43,335 nucleotides of DNA, taken from Phycisphaerales bacterium (lineage in GTDB: Bacteria > Planctomycetota > Phycisphaerae > UBA1845 > Fen-1342). The translations under genes and the position numbers were made by a program. This document shows, one piece after another, positions 1-9,008 of this stretch. The stretch covers positions 1 through 43,335 of the forward strand of contig JAEUIR010000010.1 in NCBI GenBank assembly GCA_016795025.1. Reading direction: 5' to 3'. The notes below the pieces were generated by a model that saw only the letters and a list, made by a program, of their open reading frames with translations, did not search any database and was not told where the DNA came from. Each line of letters opens with the position of its first letter. Positions within the stretch are counted from its first letter, which is position 1.

Positions 1-837
1 CTCCTGACTCCCGAGCAGGAGCGCGATCTGGCCACACGCATTCGAGCGGCAAGCGCCGCGCAAGAGCAGTTAACGCGCGGTGAACTATCGCCGTCGCGCT
101 ACGAAAAAATTCAGCAGGACGCCGCGGAGGCCCGCGCGCAGATGGTGCAGGCCAACCTGCGGCTGGTGATCAGCGTGGCGAAGAACTTTCGCAATCGCGG
201 CCTGCCGATGGAAGACCTCGTCAACGAGGGTAATCTCGGCCTGATGCAGGCGGTGGATCGTTTCGACCCCGACGTCGGCTCGCGCTTTAGCACATACGCC
301 AGCTATTGGATCGATCAGTCGATTCGACGCGCGGTGCAGAACGGCGCACAGATGATCCACATCCCGAGCTATCTGATCGAGCACATCGGCCGCATGCGTC
401 TTGCGATGCGCGAGTTAATGGTCAAATTCGGACGCGACCCGACCATTTCCGAGCTTGCCGCGCATCTGGAGACGACCCCCCGCAAGGTCGCGGCGGTGGC
501 GCAGGCGATTCGCGCCTGTGCGTGCCCAAGCCAGTCCGGCTCCGCCGATGACGGAGCGACCATCGCGGATTCGCTACCCGATCGGCGCACGCCCGCTCCG
601 CACGAGACGGTCAACAGCGAATCCGACGCGGATTTCGTGACAAAAATGCTCGACATCATCACCGATCGCGAGGCGGTCATTCTGAAACTGCGGTATGGGC
701 TGAACGACGAAAGCGGCAAACGGCTGACGCTCAAGGAGATCGGCGATCAGGTCGGCCTGACGCGTGAACGCGTTCGCCAGTTGGAAAAGCAGGCCAAACG
801 CAAGCTCGAAGAATATTTCAAAGAGCATTTCAGCTAG
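1..837 (+). CDS. RNA polymerase sigma-70 family factor, 5'-truncated by the window edge
   Basis: The frame is open from base 1, so the true start lies outside the window; 278 residues are visible. The first residues (LLTPEQERDLATRI) look like sigma region 1.2. Region 2 follows, with NLRLVISVAKNFRNRGLP, the DLVNEGNLGL core-binding helix and the -10-reading segment FSTYASYWIDQSIRRAVQN. Region 3 is near residues 120-165. Region 4 at the C-terminus has LTLKEIGDQVGLTRERVRQLEKQ, the -35-reading helix-turn-helix. The domain order fits a primary or primary-like (group 1/2) sigma factor rather than an ECF factor, which would lack regions 1.2 and 3. Whether it is RpoD itself cannot be decided without the N-terminus. 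The last 8 bases overlap the convergent DUF4276 gene. Confidence 0.93.
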   Translation, partial: LLTPEQERDLATRIRAASAAQEQLTRGELSPSRYEKIQQDAAEARAQMVQANLRLVISVAKNFRNRGLPMEDLVNEGNLGLMQAVDRFDPDVGSRFSTYASYWIDQSIRRAVQNGAQMIHIPSYLIEHIGRMRLAMRELMVKFGRDPTISELAAHLETTPRKVAAVAQAIRACACPSQSGSADDGATIADSLPDRRTPAPHETVNSESDADFVTKMLDIITDREAVILKLRYGLNDESGKRLTLKEIGDQVGLTRERVRQLEKQAKRKLEEYFKEHFS

Positions 838-1372
838 CAGAATTCGCTAAGCGTCGATAATCGCCAATCACGTCAAGCAAGTGCCTGAACGAACGAGAGC
901 GCGGCGCTAACACGCCCGGATTGATTTTCGCGGCCAATCGCGCCTGATCCGCTGTCTCGGAATAATCGCCGAGCACCTTCCGTAACCGGCCTTTGGGATC
1001 GCCGGCTCGATCTACATCCTCATCCTGAAACTCAAAACAGCCGCCAACGATCCAGGACTCAAACTCGCGAACGGGGATGGCAATGCGACAAACCACGTTG
1101 GAATGAGCCGCCGCACACTCGCTCTCAAGCCCCCGCGCCAACTTGATTGCACATTCCGAATCAGCATCAACCATCAACAACACTGCGCCGCGGTCGCGAA
1201 TATTGGAAGCGGCAATGGCTACCGCTCGTTCCAATTGATCCCTCTTCAATAACTTCGTCTTTGGAAACCTCACCGGCCTACGCACTACTAGTTCCGGTGC
1301 GAGGTTTCGAATTAGAATCGGCACAGCCTCAACATCGCCGTACCCCTCCACGATTGGAGCAATTTCGAACAT
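830..1372 (-). CDS. DUF4276-type Toprim-like protein, partner of the upstream AAA ATPase
   Basis: The protein is 180 residues from the ATG at 1372, which overlaps the stop of the upstream ATPase as TGATG. That overlap is why I prefer it to the in-frame TTG at 1390. The N-terminus has a conserved Glu in PIVEGYGDVEAVPIL (E9), and a D-x-D follows in LLMVDADSE (D69, D71). Glu followed by DxD is the metal-binding pattern of Toprim nuclease/topoisomerase folds, and I recognise the overall sequence as the DUF4276 family, often found next to AAA_21 ATPases. The pair therefore resembles an OLD-type ATPase-Toprim nuclease split into two genes. A role in phage or plasmid defence is inferred from that resemblance, not shown. 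The 3' end overlaps the convergent sigma-factor gene by 8 bases. Confidence 0.72.
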   Translation of the reverse strand: MFEIAPIVEGYGDVEAVPILIRNLAPELVVRRPVRFPKTKLLKRDQLERAVAIAASNIRDRGAVLLMVDADSECAIKLARGLESECAAAHSNVVCRIAIPVREFESWIVGGCFEFQDEDVDRAGDPKGRLRKVLGDYSETADQARLAAKINPGVLAPRSRSFRHLLDVIGDYRRLANSAS

Positions 1373-2619
1373 CAGTTCGTGCCTGCCCAAAGCGTGCCGG
1401 CGGCTTCCACTTGCCGTTTGATATCTTCCGGATCGGGTTCCAACTGATCCATTCGTAATAGTTCACCAGCCGATGTCAGATGCTGTCGGAGCAGCTCGAC
1501 TTTACGGGGGTCGAGCTTTCCAACACTCGTGCTTCCGTCCGCCAGAATCACTGCCCGGATCATTTCCGCGGTCACGCTCGAATGCTCAAGGAGATCAGGG
1601 CTGTGGCAGGAGATGATCAGTTGCGTTCGGCGTGCGCCTTCGATCAGCGCGTCCATTAGTGCGCCGGCGGCCGCTGGGTGCAGCGCGGTTTCCGGTTCCT
1701 CGATGCCGATGAACGCAGGTCCGCTGCCAGCGGAGGATCGCGCGGATAGAATCGATATCAGAATACCGAGCGCACGAATTGTGCCGTCCGATAGCGCAAT
1801 CGCATCGAAGTTAAGATTCTTATGCCCGTTGTCTCGCGATTTCTCTTGCGCAACCTCGAACGTTTCGAGCGCGCCGGCTTGTTTATGCGCCACGCGCGAG
1901 ATCTGGACACCGATGACGCGCAGGTATTCGACGACGCGTTGAAGCGCTTCAGGCGACGCTGATTGCATCTGCTTGATGACGCTCGCGAGATTCCGCCCAT
2001 CATGGGCAAGCAATGTCCCAGGTTCAGGTCTTTGCGGCAGTTTCATCGCTTCGGCATTCAGATTGTGAAACGCCATGCGCGTCAACACGTCAAAAACGGG
2101 GCGAAATTGCGAGTAACCGGACAGGGCCACGAGCATCAGACGATCCAGCTGAACCGGGGGCATCGGACCGTTCAGCGACCATGCGCCGTTCCCGTCTTCC
2201 ACTTTGAAATCAGCTCTCTCGCCATTGGCTGCGGTTACACTGCAAGCCTCCTTGTCGATCCGAAAATCTCGCCCTTTAACCGCAGCAATGCGAAATGCAT
2301 ACCTTGCTGATCCCCCATCTGGCAAACGAAGAGTCAATTCCACGCCCGGGTGCGTCGGCCGCCCTCCTAATGACTTACGTCGCACCTGTTCGATTCCACC
2401 GCGCTCGCGAATCGCGTATTCAAGCGTGTTGCGAAGCGCGTCGGTGACGAATCGGATTGCATCAATGATGTTACTCTTGCCGGCGCCATTGCGTCCGACG
2501 AGGATCGTCAGCGGCTCAAGCTCGATGCGGCAATTCTCAATGCTTTTGTACTGGCGAATCGCGAGTTCCGAAACCCGAACGCTGCTCAAATCGCGCTCCT
2601 CGTGCCGATACAATGTCAA
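1372..2619 (-). CDS. AAA_21/OLD-like ATP-binding protein
   Basis: This is a 415-residue SMC/ABC-like ATPase. It has an N-terminal YKSIENCRIELEPLTILVG segment leading into the Walker A motif GRNGAGKS (residues 42-49), an ABC-signature-like ALSDGTIRAL, and a Walker B FIGIEEPETALHP with the catalytic Glu. An H-loop follows in LIISCHSPDLL. This set is typical of OLD/RecF-like AAA_21 proteins that act with a Toprim nuclease; here the Toprim part is absent and is supplied by the next gene, which starts inside this stop codon. The start is uncertain: the longest frame opens with TTG at 2619, another TTG lies at 2613, and no clear Shine-Dalgarno settles it. It lies 42 bases downstream of copA on the same strand, so read-through is possible. 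Confidence 0.82.
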   Translation of the reverse strand: MTLYRHEERDLSSVRVSELAIRQYKSIENCRIELEPLTILVGRNGAGKSNIIDAIRFVTDALRNTLEYAIRERGGIEQVRRKSLGGRPTHPGVELTLRLPDGGSARYAFRIAAVKGRDFRIDKEACSVTAANGERADFKVEDGNGAWSLNGPMPPVQLDRLMLVALSGYSQFRPVFDVLTRMAFHNLNAEAMKLPQRPEPGTLLAHDGRNLASVIKQMQSASPEALQRVVEYLRVIGVQISRVAHKQAGALETFEVAQEKSRDNGHKNLNFDAIALSDGTIRALGILISILSARSSAGSGPAFIGIEEPETALHPAAAGALMDALIEGARRTQLIISCHSPDLLEHSSVTAEMIRAVILADGSTSVGKLDPRKVELLRQHLTSAGELLRMDQLEPDPEDIKRQVEAAGTLWAGTN

Positions 2620-2661
2620 GCCATTTTATGCGACTTTACTAACCTGCACACGCGACCGAGG

Positions 2662-4980
2662 TTACGCCCGCAGCTTCAATCTCAAACTGTTCATCACAAC
2701 CGAAACGCTGCTCAGCGCCATCGTCGCGCTGGCCAGCATCGGCGACAGCAGCCAACCGGTAAGTGGATACAGCACTCCCGCCGCGATCGGGATGCTCAGC
2801 ACGTTGTACGCGAATGCCCAAAACAGGTTTTGCCGGATCGTCCGCAGCGCCGCTCGTGACAGCGCGATCGCTTCCACTGCACCCTGCGGATCGCCGCGCA
2901 GCAGCGTGATGTCCGCCGCGCTAATCGCAATGTCTGTGCCGCTGCTCATGGCCAGCCCCACATCCGCCGCTGCAAGTGCCGGAGCGTCATTGATGCCGTC
3001 TCCGACCATTGCGACCACGCGCCCGGTCGCTTGAAGCTCGCGAACTTTCCCGGCTTTTTGCGCCGGCGACAGCGCGGCCTCATAGTGCGCGATCCCAGCG
3101 CTTTTCGCCGCCACCGCCACCGCCGCCGGCCGGTCGCCCGACACAAGCCACACCGTAACGCCAAGTTCGCGCAAGGATATGACAGCCGCTTTCGCTGTCG
3201 CGCGCAACTCATCCATCAACGAAATCGCCCCGATTACCTCGCGATCGCGAGCAACCAGCACAAGCGACTGCGCCGCCTCAGCGAACTCGCTCTTTGCTGC
3301 TCGCTCGACCAATGGCGCTTCGACGTCCTGGTCGACGAGAAACGCAACGCTGCCGACCAGCACCACTTTTCCGGCGACCACCGCACGCACGCCGCCTCCC
3401 ACATGCGCTTTGAAATCCGAGCACGCCGCCGGCTCAGTCCCGCGCGCCACTGCCTCGCTCACAATGGCCCGCGCGATGGGGTGCTCGCTAAAGCGCTCCG
3501 CGGCCGCCGCCAGCGCGATGAGCGCATCAGGTGTTACGCCTGGATCGATGACCGCGACGCCTGCGACGTTCGGCCTCCCCAATGTTAATGTACCTGTCTT
3601 ATCGAAAAATACATCCGTCACGCGGCCGGCGCGTTCGAGCGCCGCGCCGCCGCGAATCAGCATGCCCCGCTGCGCGGCGCGGCCGGTCGCAACCATGATG
3701 GCCGTCGGCGTCGCCAATCCCAGCGCGCACGGGCAAGCAATCACCAGCACTGCTACCGCGGCGGCGATCGCCATGTTCCAGCGATCCTCCGGCGCTGCCA
3801 GGAGCAACCAGCCGCCAAACGTCGCGGCGGCGATCACCAGCACCACCGGAACAAAAATTGCGCTGATCCGATCCGCGAGTCTTGAAATCGGCGCGCGGGC
3901 GCCCTGCGCCTCGCGCACCAGTCGAACGATTTGCTGCAATGCGGTTGCCGCGCCGATTTTCACCGCGCGATACTGAATCGCGCCGGTGCGGTTGATGGTT
4001 CCGGCAAAAACATCGCTCCCGCGCGGCTTGATCACCGGCGCCGACTCGCCTGTTAACATCGACTCATCCACGTCGCTTTCGCCGGACTCCACCACGCCGT
4101 CAACCGCGATCGTTTCGCCCGGTCGTGCGATCAGTCGATCGCCCACCGCAATCTCATCGACGCCGATCTCCCGTTCTCCGGCCGCGTCGATTAGTTGCGC
4201 CGTTCTGGGCTGCAAATGAACCAGCCGGCGAATCGCGTCTGTCGTCCGTCGAGTGGCGCGGGCTTCCATCAGCTTACCCAGCAGAATCAGCGTGATGATG
4301 GAGGCGGCCGACTCAAAATAAACGCTCGATTGCGCGTGTGCGTGCCCGGCCGGCGGCCGCGAGAGGAGGAGCGGAGCCAACGCGCAGACGCTGTATGCGT
4401 AAGCGGCTCCCGCGCCGATGGAAATCAGCGTATCCATGTTGGCGATGCCGCGCAGCGCGCCCCGCCACGCCGATCGGAAGAACTCCGCTGCGCCATACCA
4501 CATCACGATCGTCGTCAGGATGAATTGGAGAACCAGCGTCCACGCACCGGTCAGCCAGGAGATTGCGCCGTGCGACATTGCGACAGTCAGCACCGGCACG
4601 GTCAGCAGCGCGCTGACGATCAATCGACGCCATAACGCTTCCTCGGCGCGCCGCTCAAGAACATCCAGTTGATCCGCGATGCCGTCACGCCCGCCGGATG
4701 CGGCGGTTTCCTCGGGCAACAACGGCTCATACCCGGCGGCGCGAATCGCCGAAGCGAGCCGAGGCACTGGCACAGAATCGGGGCGATAGGTCACAGTCGC
4801 CGTCTTCGTGGCGAGATTTACTTCGGCCGACTCCACGCCCGGCAGCGCGCTTAGTCCCGACTCAACGTGGTTCACGCAGGAAGCGCAACGCATCCCGCTG
4901 ACGCCGATGTCGATTCGCCGAATTTCCGGAACCGCGTCTGGATCGGTTTGCGGTGTGGATTCCCAAACGGCGGAATTCAT
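2662..4980 (-). CDS. copA: Cu+-translocating P1B-type ATPase
   Basis: This predicted inner-membrane pump of 772 residues exports Cu+ (or Ag+) at the cost of ATP. An N-terminal heavy-metal-associated domain carries GMRCASC (C32, C35). The intramembrane metal site is CPC (C416, C418 in ACPCALG). The phosphorylated Asp is D460 in DKTGTLT, and the hinge motif is GDGINDAPA. The last two membrane helices carry FAYN and MALSSVSVVMNS, matching the Cu+ subclass (YN and MxxSS) rather than Zn/Cd pumps. I chose the ATG at 4980, with GGAG about 10 bases upstream, over the in-frame TTG at 5004. No copper chaperone or CueR-type regulator is adjacent. Confidence 0.93.
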   Translation of the reverse strand: MNSAVWESTPQTDPDAVPEIRRIDIGVSGMRCASCVNHVESGLSALPGVESAEVNLATKTATVTYRPDSVPVPRLASAIRAAGYEPLLPEETAASGGRDGIADQLDVLERRAEEALWRRLIVSALLTVPVLTVAMSHGAISWLTGAWTLVLQFILTTIVMWYGAAEFFRSAWRGALRGIANMDTLISIGAGAAYAYSVCALAPLLLSRPPAGHAHAQSSVYFESAASIITLILLGKLMEARATRRTTDAIRRLVHLQPRTAQLIDAAGEREIGVDEIAVGDRLIARPGETIAVDGVVESGESDVDESMLTGESAPVIKPRGSDVFAGTINRTGAIQYRAVKIGAATALQQIVRLVREAQGARAPISRLADRISAIFVPVVLVIAAATFGGWLLLAAPEDRWNMAIAAAVAVLVIACPCALGLATPTAIMVATGRAAQRGMLIRGGAALERAGRVTDVFFDKTGTLTLGRPNVAGVAVIDPGVTPDALIALAAAAERFSEHPIARAIVSEAVARGTEPAACSDFKAHVGGGVRAVVAGKVVLVGSVAFLVDQDVEAPLVERAAKSEFAEAAQSLVLVARDREVIGAISLMDELRATAKAAVISLRELGVTVWLVSGDRPAAVAVAAKSAGIAHYEAALSPAQKAGKVRELQATGRVVAMVGDGINDAPALAAADVGLAMSSGTDIAISAADITLLRGDPQGAVEAIALSRAALRTIRQNLFWAFAYNVLSIPIAAGVLYPLTGWLLSPMLASATMALSSVSVVMNSLRLKLRA

Positions 4981-5038
4981 CGAGCCAATTCTCCAGTGCA
5001 CCAATAGTATCCGCCGTTCTCCGGCCGGCTAAAAGTAA

Positions 5039-5076
5039 GCAACGTGCGGCGCGCAAACTCGCGCGCCGCACGTTGC
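5039..5076 (-). terminator. Intrinsic terminator of the S9 peptidase gene
   Basis: A perfect 16-bp stem (5039-5054 with 5061-5076) encloses a 6-base loop. Read on the minus strand it is followed by TTACTTTTAG, a U-rich tail. It lies 40 bases past the peptidase stop codon and just before copA, so it should separate the two transcripts. Confidence 0.85.
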
Positions 5077-5116
5077 CGTTTGCACAGACTCAACTTACGC
5101 GCGGTTCGACGACCGA

Positions 5117-7165
5117 TCAGCCCGGCGCGCCGGCGGTTTGAACAGCATCTCTCAGTCCGGGCACATGCTCCGCGCCGGCCGGCACACGAATCGTCGAGCC
5201 TTCAAAGTCCTTGCCGATCGGCTCAAACCGTCCGCCAAGATGCTGCGCGAGAAACGCCTCAACCACGGCGTTGAACGACGTGCGGTTCTGAGGCCGCTGA
5301 AAGCCGTGCCCCTCATCCGGGTAAAGCACATATGTGACCGGTATTTTCTTGTTCTGCATCGCGCGAACAATCTGGTCAGACTCGACCTGCTTGACGCGCG
5401 GATCGTTCGCCCCCTGGCCGATGAGCAGTGGCCGGCGAATCTGATCCACGAAGTTAAGCGGCGATCGCTCGTGGAGATAGCGCTTGCCGGTTTCGGATTT
5501 CGCGTCCGCGCCGATGCGCGTGGTGAGCATCGGCATGATCGGCATCCAATATGGCGGAATATTCTCCAGCAACGTCACGAGGCTCGACGGCCCGACGATG
5601 TCGACGCCGCACGCGAACGTATCCGGCGTCAACGTCATGCCGACCAGCGTCGCATAACCACCATAGCTGCCGCCCATGATCGCCACGCGCTTCGAATCGG
5701 CGACTTTCTCCTTGACCGCCCACTCAACCGCGTCGAGCAGATCGTTGTGCATTTTCGCGCCCCACTCGCCGTTCGCCGCGTTAATGAACTTCTTGCCAAA
5801 GCCGGTCGAGCCGCGAAAATTCACGCTCAGCACGGCATACCCGCGGTTAGCGAGCCATTGATGCGTGCCGTTCAAACCCCACGTGTCGCGCGCCCATGGA
5901 CCGCCATGCACCAGCAACACCATCGGCAACGGCGCGCTCGGACGCGCACCGCTGCCCGAACCCACGGGCAACGTCAGGTAGCTCACGAGCTTTAGCCCGT
6001 CGCGAGCGGGAATCGTCACCGGATGCATGGTGGCGAGCGGCACATCTTCGAGTTGTTTGCGGTTGGAGAACAGATACGTGGCGACTTTTTTGCCGCGCTC
6101 GTACACATAATACTTCGTTGGAGCATTGTCCGGGACGTACGTCACAATCCAGCGTGCGTCATCCTTTGTCCGCGACGTAACGCTGAAGTCGCCCGGACAA
6201 ACGCCTTTCAAGTAGGCGAAATCGGCCGCAAGCGTTTCGTCGAGAAGTTTCCATTCCGTGCGCTCGTGATTGAACGCGATAGCCTGAATATAGCCCTTGA
6301 TCGGATGAACCAGCACATCATCCACGTCGCAGCGCGAATCTTCGCCCAAAAATGTTTTCGTGCTGGTCTTGAGATTGCACGCCACTAATGCAGCGGTATC
6401 GCGTTCGCGCGAGTCGGTCATATAAAGCATGATGCCAACGCGATCCGTGCCGAGCACCTGCGTCGTCATCGCGTCCTCGGGGCCGACTTCCGCAAAGGTT
6501 TGCCACTCGCCGGATTCGCCTCGCGTGGAGACGACGGTTCCGCCGGCCGGCGTGAAACGCGTAACCGCGACAGCGCGGAAGTTATTGTCCAGCACGAAGT
6601 CCACAATGCCGTCGTCGTTTTGAAGCCACGGCTTCATCTCTCCACTCGCCAGGTTCACGATGTGCAAATCGTGCATCTGCGGATCACGCTTGTTCAACGC
6701 GACGACGATCTCATCCGGGCGATCCAGGCTGATCTTCGCGATCCGCGCCTGCACGCCTTCCATCGGTGTTAAATCGCGCGTTTCGTTGGTTTCGATGTTT
6801 GTCGCAAACACGTGCCAGTTTTCGTCGCCGTCTTTATCCTGCACATACAGAATCTGCTTGTTATTGCATGCCCAAAAGTACTGGCGGATGCCGCGCTTTG
6901 TGTCGTTCGTGATCGGTTGGGCAGAGCCGACATCGGCCGTTGCGCCGACCCAAACATTCAAAACTCCCTTGTGAGGCGCAATGAAGGCCAGGTGATGCCC
7001 GTCGAAGCTAAGCTGCGGATTCACGCGGTCCGGGTTGCCGAACAGCACCGACCGCGAAATCAGCGGGCTTTCCGGCGACGAAGATTTATTTTGCGCGGGC
7101 GCGGCGCTTACGCAGCCGCCGATCAACGCGGTGCCGGCGAGCAGCAAAAAGGCGGAAAATCGCAT
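5117..7165 (-). CDS. S9 family prolyl oligopeptidase-type peptidase, predicted lipoprotein
   Basis: This 682-residue serine peptidase probably cleaves oligopeptides in the periplasm. The start at 7165 follows AAAGGAG with 8-base spacing and gives a clean lipoprotein signal ([18 protein letters not shown], lipobox LIGGC with Cys18). Longer in-frame starts upstream would bury that signal. The N-terminal half is beta-propeller-like sequence with WDPR-type strands. The C-terminal alpha/beta-hydrolase domain has the nucleophile Ser500 in GGSYGGYA, Asp588 in GANDPRV and His620 in DEGHGF. The spacing of 88 and 32 residues fits the acylaminoacyl-peptidase/DPP branch of S9. It is monocistronic, with a strong terminator downstream and a 111-bp divergent gap to the GGT gene upstream. 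Confidence 0.92.
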   Translation of the reverse strand: MRFSAFLLLAGTALIGGCVSAAPAQNKSSSPESPLISRSVLFGNPDRVNPQLSFDGHHLAFIAPHKGVLNVWVGATADVGSAQPITNDTKRGIRQYFWACNNKQILYVQDKDGDENWHVFATNIETNETRDLTPMEGVQARIAKISLDRPDEIVVALNKRDPQMHDLHIVNLASGEMKPWLQNDDGIVDFVLDNNFRAVAVTRFTPAGGTVVSTRGESGEWQTFAEVGPEDAMTTQVLGTDRVGIMLYMTDSRERDTAALVACNLKTSTKTFLGEDSRCDVDDVLVHPIKGYIQAIAFNHERTEWKLLDETLAADFAYLKGVCPGDFSVTSRTKDDARWIVTYVPDNAPTKYYVYERGKKVATYLFSNRKQLEDVPLATMHPVTIPARDGLKLVSYLTLPVGSGSGARPSAPLPMVLLVHGGPWARDTWGLNGTHQWLANRGYAVLSVNFRGSTGFGKKFINAANGEWGAKMHNDLLDAVEWAVKEKVADSKRVAIMGGSYGGYATLVGMTLTPDTFACGVDIVGPSSLVTLLENIPPYWMPIMPMLTTRIGADAKSETGKRYLHERSPLNFVDQIRRPLLIGQGANDPRVKQVESDQIVRAMQNKKIPVTYVLYPDEGHGFQRPQNRTSFNAVVEAFLAQHLGGRFEPIGKDFEGSTIRVPAGAEHVPGLRDAVQTAGAPG

Positions 7166-7276
7166 CGAACAGGCTCCTTTGTCCCAACATGAAAAAGTCA
7201 GTGCGGCGCCATCCAACCCCGAGATTACAATCCTCGGCGTGACGCCTGAAACACTTTACCGTATTCGGAGCCGGCC

Positions 7277-9004
7277 ATGTGGTATTCGCTCTGGTTGGGA
7301 GCCATGATGTCGTTTCTGACCATCGGACCTGCCGCGCCTATCGCTCTCGGTGGTGACCGCATCGTCGGAAAGTCGTTCGCCACGCGCTCGGTTGTGTACG
7401 GTCGCCACGCAATGGCCGCCACCAGCCAGCCGCTGGCGACGCAGGCCGCACTCGACATACTGAAGAAGGGCGGATCTGCCGTGGACGCCGCCATCGCCGC
7501 AAACGCCGTGCTGGCGGTGACTGAACCCACTGGATGCGGTCCCGGCGGCGATCTGTTCGCGATCGTGTGGGATGCGAAAAAAAAGGAGCTGATCGCGCTG
7601 AATGCCAGCGGCCGCTCACCGGGGGAGTTGACGCTGGAGCATTTACAGCGCGAAGGACTGAAGTTCGTTCCCGATTTCGGGCCGCTGCCCGTCACCGTTC
7701 CCGGCTGCGTCGATGGCTGGTTCACGCTGCACGAGCGCTTCGGCAAGCTGCCCATGCGCGACATTCTTGCGCCGGCCATCCAACACGCGCGCAGCGGCTT
7801 TCCGGTGAGCGACGTGATCGCGCACTACTGGCGACGCGGCGCGTCAATGCGCGACTATCCCGGATTCGCTGAGACCTTCCTGCGCGACGGACGTGGTCCG
7901 AACGCCGGCGAACGATGGACGCGCCCGTCGCTGGCGACCACGTTTGACCGCATCTCAGCGGGCGGCCGCGACGCGTTTTACCGCGGCGACATCGCCGACG
8001 AGATCGACGCTTTCTGTCGTCGGACCGGCTGCTTTCTGCGCAAGCGCGACCTGGCCGAGCACCGGTCCGAGTGGCTTGCGCCCGTCAGCACGAACTATCG
8101 CGGCTATGACATTTGGGAAATTCCGCCGAACGGCCAGGGCATTGCGGCGCTACAGATGCTGAATATTCTCGAAGGCTTCGATTTGCGCGCGATGGGATTC
8201 GGCAGCCCCGCAGCGCTGCACCACATGATCGAAGCCAAAAAGATCGCGTTCGAAGATCGAGCTCGGTACTACGCGGACCCTGGATTCTCCGCTGTGCCCA
8301 CTGCGACGCTGATCTCGAAGCAATATGCCGCCACGCGCAGCGCGCTGCTCAATCCTCAAAAGGCGCAGGCTCAATACCCGGCCGGCGAGACCGACCTCCG
8401 CGCTGCCGACGTAAAACTGCGCGGCGGCGACACCATCTATCTCACGGTCGCGGACGAAAATCGCAACATGGTTTCGCTCATTCAAAGCAATTACCGTGGA
8501 TTCGGCTCCGGCCTTTGCCCCGAATCGCTCGGCTTCTGCCTACAGGATCGCGGCGCGCAGTTTTCGCTCACACCCGGCCACCCCAATTGCTACGCACCGG
8601 GCAAGCGCCCGTTTCACACCATCATTCCGGCGTTTGTGACGCGTAATGGGGCGCCGTTCCTGAGTTTTGGCGTGATGGGCGGAGACATGCAGCCGCAAGG
8701 TCACGTGCAGGTGCTCTGCAATATCATCGATTTCGACATGAATCTTCAGGAAGCCGGCGACGCGCCGCGCTGGTATCACACGGGTTCATCAGACCCGGAC
8801 GGTCATTCGATGATCGATGGCGGAAAGCTGGCACTCGAGGCCGGCTTGCGGGGCGCAGCCGACGCGCTGCGTTCGATGGGACATACGCTTCACGACGCGC
8901 CCGGCGCATTCGGTGGCTACCAGGCCATCGGCTACGATGCGGCCCAGGATATCTACATCGGGGCATCGGAATCGCGTAAAGACGGCTGCGCAATGGGATA
9001 CTGA
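7277..9004 (+). CDS. Gamma-glutamyltransferase family protein (YwrD-like branch)
   Basis: This is a 575-residue Ntn-hydrolase of the GGT family, which self-cleaves before a Thr that then attacks gamma-glutamyl bonds (glutathione and relatives). The large-subunit start is recognisable in ATSQPLATQAALDIL and GGSAVDAAIAANAVL, with GCGPGGDLFAIV after it. The predicted processing site and nucleophile is Thr386 in RGGDTIYLTVAD, followed by NMVSLIQSNYRGFGSG. This form, GDT.YLT rather than TTHxSV, is the YwrD-like variant. The ATG at 7277 has GGAG 6-7 bases upstream and adds a hydrophobic leader (residues about 4-25) that may be an export signal. A later start is possible. Its stop lies 4 bases before the GTG start of rmuC. 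Confidence 0.88.
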   Translation: MWYSLWLGAMMSFLTIGPAAPIALGGDRIVGKSFATRSVVYGRHAMAATSQPLATQAALDILKKGGSAVDAAIAANAVLAVTEPTGCGPGGDLFAIVWDAKKKELIALNASGRSPGELTLEHLQREGLKFVPDFGPLPVTVPGCVDGWFTLHERFGKLPMRDILAPAIQHARSGFPVSDVIAHYWRRGASMRDYPGFAETFLRDGRGPNAGERWTRPSLATTFDRISAGGRDAFYRGDIADEIDAFCRRTGCFLRKRDLAEHRSEWLAPVSTNYRGYDIWEIPPNGQGIAALQMLNILEGFDLRAMGFGSPAALHHMIEAKKIAFEDRARYYADPGFSAVPTATLISKQYAATRSALLNPQKAQAQYPAGETDLRAADVKLRGGDTIYLTVADENRNMVSLIQSNYRGFGSGLCPESLGFCLQDRGAQFSLTPGHPNCYAPGKRPFHTIIPAFVTRNGAPFLSFGVMGGDMQPQGHVQVLCNIIDFDMNLQEAGDAPRWYHTGSSDPDGHSMIDGGKLALEAGLRGAADALRSMGHTLHDAPGAFGGYQAIGYDAAQDIYIGASESRKDGCAMGY

Positions 9005-9008
9005 TCGC

